DNA of 64,000 bases from Kudoa neothunni (lineage: Eukaryota; Cnidaria). The DNA lies in NCBI GenBank assembly GCA_964304625.1, contig OZ199839.1:1-64000 (forward strand), written 5' to 3'. Position numbers and translations under genes: made by a program. This document shows, piece by piece, positions 55,940-64,000 of the stretch. Positions within the stretch are counted from its first letter, which is position 1. Each line of letters opens with the position of its first letter. The notes beneath the pieces are model-generated. The model had not been told where the DNA came from. It saw only the letters and a list, made by a program, of their open reading frames with translations, and searched no databases.

Positions 55940-56110
55940 CAGTGTTTCCCAGTGTGAGGCGTAGAAAAATTTTGGTGGAACACGGGAATTCTTGAAGGTT
56001 TAATGAACGGTTATGGCAATCTCGACAAATCCTGAGGTCATGAAAAATGTTATGGCTAGTTTGGACGGCGCAGGAAAAACGTGGACCCATGCCGCGTAGG
56101 ATACCCTTGA
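55940..56110. mobile_element. hAT-type terminus fragment
   Basis: CAGTGTTTCCCAGTGTGAGG, then AAAAATTTTGGTGGAACACG, follows the left end of family B (CAGTGTTCCCCAACG ... AAAAGTTTTGGTGGGGCATG). After this the sequence diverges, so it is either a truncated copy or the left end of a longer relative whose right end might be at 58778 (GGTTGGGAAACATTG). Confidence 0.5.
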
Positions 56111-57213
56111 GATGGAGATTATTTAATTTGTGGACTCAAAATATATTGATATAATATAAATATTATATTGATCTAAGTTACATTATTGATGTTTTATGAG
56201 TGACGTAGAATATGTCAAGAAGGGAAGGGGTGAAAAAACCTACCTCACCTTGCGACCCGAAACGGTCAAAACATTTTCTCATCAGACAATACTCATTCTT
56301 TCGTTTGTTTGTTTGTTTGTTTGTTTTTGGTACACACGATAATTTCTTTAAATGCCATTCAGAAACAGATGCGCGTTAATTTCTCTATTCATTAAATTTT
56401 CGCCACGTAACTATTCACGTATTTCTTGGAATTATTTAATTTCATGGTACAAAGCGATGTGGTTTCATATGTTTTTCAATTTTTAATTATTTAATACTTT
56501 AATGAAACTATTCAAAAAAGATTTACATGAGGCGAACATTTTGAGAGAGTATACTGAACAATAAAATTAGCTATTTACAACACTTCAGTTTTCTCGCCAA
56601 ACTAAAAAGCCCAATCTAGACTTTAAGCATTATCCATCAGAAAATCTTCTATAGAAAGAATTTTTTTAGTTCATAACAGCGGTTTATATTAAATTAAAGG
56701 TTGCTATTATTATTCAAAGTAATGTGCTCGTAGCTACTCATGAGAATGTAACCCCCACGTCCAAACGATATTTTTTACAATCCTTATATGTCGGTCATAT
56801 TGTTTATTATCAACGAAATAAATATTTAAATATTTTATGTAACATAAAAAGTTTATATAGAACTAGACTTAAGTTATAAAAGATTCAACTAAGAAAAATA
56901 ATGTGGTTATGCTTAAAAATATAAGTAAGTATTGGAATATGTATCAATTTTAATTTAAAAAGAAAATTGGAATAAATTATTGTAAAACAATTTGAATTTC
57001 ACATATTTTAGACTCATTAATTACTTTACATATCGGGTTCAAAAAAGAAAATCAAATCGTCGAGACAACTGATGGGGAAATAGGGAACTAATATTTTCTT
57101 TTTAGCTACAAAATTAATTAAAAACAAATTAAACAATTTGTTTCAAAATAAAATTCCAGTATTGATTATATACCATACGTAGAACAAACAAATATTTACT
57201 CCAAGAATAAATA

Positions 57214-58127
57214 TACAATCGTGCCTCGGTGTTGTACAGTAAATTGGGGCCGCTCAACTTACTACGAAATATCGAATTTCGTGCAAATGCATTATGCGAA
57301 AAATCGATTAAACCATTTATTGGCTTCTTTTTGAACATAAATTCATTTATATAATGAAAGTAAGTTTTTTCTACTTTTAATTTTATCTTTAGAGAAACCG
57401 TCCGCCATTTTAATCTGAGGTTCTCTTTCTTATAAAATGGCTGATTTTCGATCCATAACCGGGTGTGGATATAAATCACATAGACCTTCTGGATCTTGGC
57501 TTGTAAAGGTCCGTCTAAAAGTTCTTAAAGCATTCTTAACTTTAAATTTTGACAGTTTGATGATTAATTGCACCTTTTGACACTCATCATCAGAGATACT
57601 GACACATGGTCCACTATTACATTAGACCACTAATCAAGTCTCTCCTTCATTCACATTTTCGTTTGTTAGAAGTGTCGTAGTTAGAAAGTTTTTGTTCAAT
57701 CTAAAAGATTCTACCGATGGTTGAATGTTCTTGATATTTAAAATGTATTTTTTACCAAGACATAATTACTCTATTACTAAGATCAAATTTGTAAGCTGTT
57801 CGTTGTTGAGCTCCTCATTGATTTAATTGAATTATTCCAACTGATAATTTTAAATTTCTCGTCAACATCCTTCTGCATCCTTGGCATGGTCAAATCTACT
57901 ACGCAACGTCGAATCAAAACGGGGGTTCCGGACCCTGGAATTGCTACGCAATACAGAATTACTTCGCAATATTGAGCAATTTCGTATTAATTTTTTTACT
58001 CATAAATATTTTTACATATTTTTTCCGAGATAATAATGTAATTGTTACTTATAAATATCCAAATTTATAATCAATTATAAAATTAATGAGGTATTGGGCT
58101 ACTACGCAATATCGACACACGACTATA
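57214..58127 (-). mobile_element. Internally deleted Tigger/pogo-like transposon
   Basis: About 0.9 kb with termini TACAATCGTGCCTCGGTGTT and, inverted, TATAGTCGTGTGTCGATATT. On the minus strand MPRMQKDVDEKFKIIS (about 57885) resembles a CENP-B-type N-terminus. A later block, CVSISDDECQKVQLIIKLSK then NALRTFRRTFTSQD (57590-57500), resembles the acidic C-terminal region of Tigger transposases followed by xALxTLRxFxxSQ. The DDE core is absent, so this is a non-autonomous deletion derivative. The matching GCAATATCG/GCAACGTCG repeats at about 57900-58110 are terminal-region duplications. Confidence 0.5.
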
Positions 58128-58741
58128 TTGTGAATGAAGCATGTGCATTTACATGAATTAGAATGAACAACCGCTTATTATGAAATCTCGTATCTAAAGG
58201 ACATTGAAAATGAAAATTCTAAATTAACGAATTTAAAAGAATTATGCTAAATATGTTACTTAATTTTTTATATGGATAGAGAAAAATTATAAATAAAAAC
58301 ATATTTTATGTTCGATGCATTGAATATAGTGGAAAAAAGTTAACAAATACAAATAATTTTTAAAGTTTCATTGAACCTAAAAACTAATTTCGAAAAACTG
58401 ATTTATAATAAATATTACAAACAGAAAAATTATATTTATTTAAAATAATTAGAATGGAAGAATATCACGAAAATCCCCAAAAACCTAACATGATAAATCG
58501 ATAAAGGAGCATTTGGATGGTTTAATAATATTGATTTCAACTGAAATATTATTACTTCAAAAGTTCAATGAAATTGGGACTAAATAATATTTTAGATTAG
58601 CAAGGTAAAAATAATTATGATAAAGTATACAATTTAAATTATCCTATATAATATTGGATATAAATATAATTTAAAAAATAACTTTCAATTCTGGTTAACA
58701 CTCACAATATTTACGTGGGTCAGGGGATATTTTTTTTAAGA

Positions 58742-59170
58742 TATATGGGTCACGGCTAAAAAAGGTTGGGAAACATTGATGTAACGTGAATAATAGTGAG
58801 ACAATTTCAAAATGTGGCACGCCTTTAAATCAATACCTCGATTTTTGATTTCATTTATTTTTAATTTACTAGTAATGTCGGAAAACAATCATCAAAAATA
58901 CAATAATAACGTTTACCATGGTCTTTACCCGAATAGAATCGAAATGGTTTTAATCCTAAAGCTGCCCCGTTTTTGATTTTACCTAATAATATATTGAGAA
59001 ATGTTCTATTTAACTTATTGATTTCTGGTTAATAAGCCCAGTATTCACGAAATCGTTAACTAATAATGCAGGTTGGATTTTCACGAGTTCCATTTAACTC
59101 TGTTTTTAAGGAAGTGAAGGAATAAAGTCGTTAATTTCTATTCTTTTAAAGTCGCCTAACAACATTCTCG
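58742..59170. mobile_element. hAT-type MITE, family B fragment (copy 3)
   Basis: GGTTGGGAAACATTG at 58764-58778 is a family B right end. The sequence from 58790 on matches the family B interior (GTGAGACAATTT, ATCAATACCTCGATTTTTGA, ATAATATATTGAGAAATG), ending near AAGTCGCCTAAC. The order of parts shows rearrangement: a right end precedes the left interior. Confidence 0.55.
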
Positions 59171-59542
59171 GAGATTTTTTGGAGTTAATTTGAGCTAAGA
59201 TTAATATTGGATGCCCTAGTTACAACTGTTACCAATTCAATTTTCTGGTATTATCTGTTTCTATCAGTTGGATTTTTAGTTAAGCAATATGAGATATAAC
59301 AGCCAATCCTATTAAATCATCATTCACTTATCTATTCATTGCCTAATAGTAAATGAATGTAAAGTGTAAACATTGTTTAACAACTAGTTTTTTATTTTAA
59401 TTTTTTTAAAACAATAATTTGATATATAACTGAACCAAACAATTATTATTCAGTGTCACAAAGGACATAATACTTTTTCGTTTTTTTTCATGAATTTTAA
59501 TTGACTGTAAACTCGTGTTCAAATCTAATTGAGCAACTATCG

Positions 59543-60084
59543 ATGAGTGAGTATTGCGAACTCAGTGATGAAAAGGAATCACCAGGAGGCGAGTTGACGA
59601 CTGCTTTTTGAAATCATTAGAAGATTAATGCGACTCAACGGAGACGAGAATATTTGGAAATTCGAATATCAGCTAATCTGGAATTGCATGGGGTCTTTAA
59701 CAAAACGCATTTTGAGCGAAAACATTTTAAATCTACTTCCTGGTCCTGCCGCCTTATTGTTATCAACGGAACCACAATATTTTAGACTGTATAGCCATAT
59801 TTTCTTCTGATATTATCTGTTGAAAAAATCTATCACATTAAAAGTTTGGGGGAAAATCATTTAAGGGGCGATTGAATAAATATGGATTCTACTGATTTGA
59901 ATGGTTGTTTGAGTATCCTTATTCTAATGGATATATACAGGGATCGTGAAGAACCCTTATTTGAACCATTCAGTTAGTCAAAAAATTGCGAGATTTATGG
60001 ACAAAATGTAAGAGTTGTTCATATAGTTGGATAATTCAGATATGGTTTTTAAAAAATCAATATAATTGTCTTTCGTGTGGTAAA
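59543..60084 (+). pseudogene. piggyBac-like transposase relic
   Basis: A start MSEYCELSDEKESPGGELTT at 59543 is acidic like a piggyBac N-terminus. At about 59896-59985 the plus strand reads DLNGCLSILILMDIYRDREE then PLFEPFS, resembling the piggyBac segment with xxxGILILxGxxRxxxxPLxxLW. It then passes directly to a Cys motif, KCKSCSYSW and NCLSCGKY (60007-60082), which lies in sequence similar to 50248-50300 next to the other piggyBac finger. I read it as an internally deleted, heavily decayed copy. Confidence 0.35.
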
Positions 60085-60085
60085 T

Positions 60086-61527
60086 ATAGTAGGTAACCGA
60101 TAATGCGCATTTTCATCAATACGATGTATTCAAAGTTTATATTAGGTGATACGTTTAATAATATTTTTATGATTATAAAAAAGTAAAATTCGTAAAAATA
60201 TTTTTGAATTTAACTAGGAAATTCTCTATTTATTATATCACCTGACTAAACGATAGTATGCATTTTTCCACAAAACCACGTAGATTTAATTTTAGTTTAT
60301 TCAAAAGTTAGGTAAGATTTAAATTCTAGTGGTTGAATTTTGTGAGTTGTTCGTGGTAATGAAAAATTTTTCCAGTATGTATCTAAAAGCGCAACAATAA
60401 TCGTCATCAGACATTTTACAGTACACGCTGTATCCAAATTAAAAAGTCATTCGAACTTTTTTTAATTTTGAGATGTTTCTGAAATAAAAGCTTGATAAAA
60501 TTTCAAATCGGCAACAATTTATTGGATGAGCTGAGCCGAGCCGAGCTTTTGGCTGGGTGATTTGATGAAGTAGAAAAGTTCAAGCTATTTTCAGGTGATA
60601 AAATAATTATAAACAAGCGATGAATTGATGTACTAAGGATTGGCTCAACTATTCATTAGGATAGCTTCATAGTCCTAAAAATGAGTTGGATATATAAATA
60701 ATGTGTTTTCATTCGTAATCTGCGGACGTTAGTATAAATCTAGGTAATGAGACCTTCACCTAAGTTGTAAATTTGTTTGAATGTATCTCTTAAAATTTTA
60801 TATTTACTCAAGACATAGCCATCTAATTTTATCGTAAATGACATGAAAAATTTCGACCTCAGAATAAAAATTATACAGGTAAAACATGTTTTATACTAAA
60901 TTAAATCGAATGGGAGGAAATTAAGGAATGTGATTATAATGACATGAGGTTTACTAGGTGAGCATAAACAGGAGCTTATGATTATTAGCCAATTTAAAAA
61001 ATGTATCTGAATTTAGAGTATTAAAATACACCCATGTTTATAAGATTGATTTAGGAATTTGTGAATGGAAAGAAAAAGTTTTTTGAGTTATTTATCAAAA
61101 AATGATCATTTCCATGTAAATAAAAGTAGAATAAATTAATTCATAGACAATGTTAACTGCTAATTAAATAACAATGTTGCAGGAGCACATAAAAATATTG
61201 TAAGGTTAAAGTAAAAAAAATTTCTATATAGCGTTAAAAATAAATAAGAAATAATATAACATTTATAATTTCATAGAATCAGTTACTTATTAAATTCTAT
61301 CTCAATATAAAGGGTATAAGCATTTTATCAAAAATATTATTTAAACAGGAATTACAAGTTATTTTCCAGTCAAATGATCTTAATAATGTATTCTTAGGTA
61401 TTCTCATCTAAAAATAAGTTGCATTACCTATTCTGAAAATAAAAAAACCCCACAAAAATAATAGTGCTCCATTTATACTTCGAACTATAGGCTGCAACGT
61501 TTAATACGCACTAACAGTTACCCATTG
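60086..61527. mobile_element. MITE family A, long copy (copy 3)
   Basis: The left end reads ATAGTAGGTAACCGATAATG and the right end, inverted, ACAATGGGTAACTGTTAGTG, an inverted repeat with CGYATT following. The first 350 bases match the 4-kb copy and the last 450 (from about 61085) match the second half of the 18-kb copy. Between about 60440 and 61085 lies sequence absent from the 18-kb copy, either an insertion or part of a longer ancestral form. It contains TGAGCTGAGCCGAGCCGAGC (60526-60545). Confidence 0.6.
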
Positions 61528-61605
61528 TACTGAATTTTGTCAAACATTGCGAATATTCATTAAGAATGTGTAGCAAATAAAAGGTGTCACTCACTCAAAT
61601 ATATA

Positions 61606-62704
61606 TGTGTATATACTAGCGGGAACTGCCGGCGTTGCGTGGGAAGATTTCGCATAGATCCGTTTTTTAATAAGATTCAAAAAATATTCTTAAGTTTCAA
61701 ATTAACTAAAAAAATTTAAGTGACATACTCTCAACGATTTGGATTAGCGAAATTTAAATTACGATCATTTCGATGAAGAGAAGTATCAATCACAGCGTTC
61801 ATTTAAAAATTTCGTGCCCCGTCACCAACGCTAAATAATTTATCGTCAGTGTCGTATCTTTCGCATTCCCGAATTATTTAAATCCCGTTAAAATGTTATC
61901 CTAAACGTCATTTTTGGTCCGGCTCAGGAAGCTTGTGCATCACTGTTTACGAGAGACTATTGAATAGAGAAAGAAAAAAATTAACGAAAATTGATTTTTT
62001 TACTCAAATTATTATCTCTTGGCCCGGCATAAACTTTAGAGCACTCTTTCTCAAAAACGTGTACACATCGCGTCAATATCAACTCAACTATTTTAAATAA
62101 TAAGAAGGAATGAACATACATTGCCTGCATTGAATTAAATCATGGAAAGTTAAACTTAGCTGACGATTTCAATGAAATCTACGGATGCAGTATTTCCATT
62201 ATAATGCTTCAATCAATATGACTTTAACGCTCTCCGCCAATTCGTTATTCACGAAACATATACAAATTTTATACCATACCTAAATCGATGAATAAAACTT
62301 TTAAAATATACTTATCAAGTCAAATACGTTAAACTCCACAAATAAGGAGTGTATCTGCATGAACACCAAGATAGAAACGTCAACCGTATACATAAAGATA
62401 GGTGATATCGCTTAATTTAAATTTGATAAAGTATATAAGGAGGAAAGTTAACTTCAACCGACCTTTACAGCCACATAAACAGGTGTTGAATTCCAGTAAT
62501 CAGTTAAATAAACTCTGAATCGACAAAATCACCATTTTCTAAACACTTTCGGGAACATATGGTAGTGTGAGAACGATTTAAAGATTTTTTGAAACATTGT
62601 GATTTTTTAAAAATTCCTTAAATGTTCCTCTGTAAAGAATAAATTTGGATGCACACGCGTACTTGCTGACACACACACGGACACTTCAACTTTATATATG
62701 TAGT
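61606..62704. repeat. Unclassified interspersed repeat
   Basis: Starts TATATACTAGCGGGAACTGC then CGGCGTTGCGTGGGAA, and ends near ACACACACGGACACTTCAAC then TTTATATATGTAG. From my memory of invertebrate genomes this pair of edge signatures (CGGCGTTGC... at one side, ACACACGGAC...TTTATATATATAG at the other) marks a common dispersed repeat. I cannot assign a superfamily and see no coding sequence. Confidence 0.35.
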
Positions 62705-63268
62705 AGATAACAGTTCAATTTCGTACCAAACATAAGCAAGGAGAACACAGCAAACATCAATACGCTCTCAGCGATAAAAACGCATCACATACAAATCAAA
62801 TGTTTAAAAATTTCAGTAAGTAAAATTTTTCATTAAAAATAGTCCCAGTCAAGATAATCGTTCAAAATATTTTCTGTAATATTCGAAAATAAAAGTAGGG
62901 ATGGTTTTAAGAAAAATCCGCGTTGTTTCTTTTATAAGCTTGGGCACTATCCTACACTAGAAGAACATCATATCATTATATCAACAAATGCCCAATCACA
63001 TACATCGTTGTTGTCCCAGACGGTTATATTGTTGCAAGATAGGATGACATATCTTTCCAGCATCCCACATCTAAATAAATTCAACTTCAAATTCAGCATA
63101 TGCTAATAGAAAGCACTTGGCGGCAAGCGAATAAGGGATCACATGTTTGACGTATTTTCCATCCACCAATGTGAATCCAACAGATTCATACTTGGTAGAT
63201 CGACGAATATCATAATATCTAATAAGAGGACTGGAAAGGACATAATACCGGGTTTTAAAATTCAATAA
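62705..63268. other. 3' flank of the PDZ gene
   Basis: No gene recognised. The minus-strand frame at 63071-63265 (MNFKTRYYVLSSPLIRYYDI) lies immediately after the PDZ stop and contains FTLVDGKYVKHVIPYSLAAK. It has protein-like composition, so an alternative last exon is possible but unsupported. Confidence 0.35.
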
Positions 63269-63269
63269 A

Positions 63270-64000
63270 TTACTGGTCGATAACCGTCAGTTTTGTTCTT
63301 TGTTTATTGGCTAAGAGACGGCCAACTTCTTGCTTCTTCAATCCCGTAACTGGTTCATTATTTATACAAATTAAACGATCAAACGTCTTCAACTCTAAAA
63401 AAATCAATTTATTGTGTTACTAATAACCAATGTAGGCATTTATTTAAATAAAAATCTATTAAAATTCAACGTTTGTTCATCTTCTCAATGCTAGAAATTA
63501 AAAAAAGTAAACTTATACCAAGTAGCAAAATTAAAAAATTAGTTTTAGGTGAAACAACGCGAAATCTATTATCGACCTTTTACATCATCATTATTATATA
63601 ACAAAAATTATTTTTTATCTAGACAATAAGTAATAAAATTAAACTCAAAACTTGCTGATAATAAACGCCGGTGTAAGATGTGATCCCCACATTGCATAGC
63701 AAACGTACCTGGATTGATAACATTGGAATAACGTAGATCTCGAAAAATAATAATGCCAAACATGGTCCAGACAAAAATCAATCCATATTCACCAGTATTT
63801 TTGTCTCTTTCCAATGTGATAGTCCTTAAGTTCTACAAAAAATCAACCCCATACAATACACCAACATTTTTCAAACCGCGTACATTCATATTGAAATTGT
63901 CGGCACAAGTTCCTAAAAACGACGGAAATAAAAAAAAATGTTGAAAACGTAAGCATACCTTCAAACACTGAGGGAGTGTTCAACTGATTCTTGTTTGGTG
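63270..64000 (-). CDS. PDZ-domain protein, 3' end (partial)
   Basis: The last four visible exons are >64000-63959, 63912-63866, 63832-63709 and 63394-63270, all joining in frame. The protein reads PNKNQLNTPSVFEG, TCADNFNMNVRGLKN, NLRTITLERDKNTGEYGLIF, then IIFRDLRYSNVINP, LKTFDRLICINNEPVTGLKK and QEVGRLLANKQRTKLTVIDQ, and stops. This is a C-terminal PDZ domain: the carboxylate loop GYGF is EYGLIF, the D-x-(I/L) strand is FDRLICINN, and the helix is KKQEVGRLLAN. PDZ domains bind C-terminal tails of membrane proteins and organise the cell cortex. The 5' part lies beyond the window, so the family is not identified. Confidence 0.75.

Noticed and set aside
57129-57479. 116-codon minus-strand frame
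   Set aside because: It runs across the terminal repeat of the Tigger-like element into spacer and has no conserved block of its own.

Overview
The window is AT-rich animal DNA. It has short GT-AG introns (mostly about 45-70 nt where I could fix both ends), wide spacers, and many degraded cut-and-paste DNA transposons. Two conserved eukaryotic housekeeping genes are clear: the U5 snRNP GTPase EFTUD2/Snu114 and the ABC-F ATPase ABCF3. Rhodopsin-like receptors and a PDZ protein point to Metazoa. Tiny introns, strong AT bias, divergent receptors and a mobile fraction made of DNA transposons would fit a reduced parasitic animal such as a myxozoan cnidarian. That placement is inference; other compact-intron invertebrates are possible. 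I saw no rRNA, convincing tRNA, CRISPR, bacterial operon, or LTR/retrovirus-like element.

Layout. 0-4 kb: spacer with microsatellites and one unrecognised exon-like ORF (1.97-2.32 kb, minus). 4.0-6.4 kb: a nested stack in which a 0.7-kb hAT-type MITE with perfect 8-bp target duplication and a mariner/IS630-type transposon sit inside an older MITE. 8.7-12.9 kb: a hAT transposase gene split by a Merlin (IS1595-type) transposon with long inverted repeats. 13.1-15.0 kb: a pogo/Tigger-like element. 15.8-17.6 kb: a multi-exon type I membrane protein gene. 18-24.9 kb: MITEs, a Helitron helicase remnant and spacer. 24.95-28.04 kb: ABCF3 (minus). 28.17-29.88 kb: a second type I membrane protein gene, with a series of proline-rich mini-exons, divergent from ABCF3. 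31.5-38.7 kb: EFTUD2 (minus). 38.7-45 kb: spacer and a long-inverted-repeat element. 45.1-46.15 and 53.77-54.81 kb: two paralogous three-exon receptor genes on the plus strand, separated by a transposon-filled 7.6 kb (piggyBac, Merlin-like, hAT MITE, Merlin/MULE-like MITE). 55-63 kb: degraded repeats. 63.27-64 kb: 3' end of a PDZ-domain gene (minus) running off the window.

The host genes do not form a pathway. EFTUD2 acts in the spliceosome, ABCF3 in translation-related control, and the receptors, type I proteins and PDZ protein in the membrane or cortex. The most unusual items are the receptor pair, which is intact but has lost several class A activation residues (D2.50, R3.50, N7.49, P7.50), and the mini-exon stalk gene.
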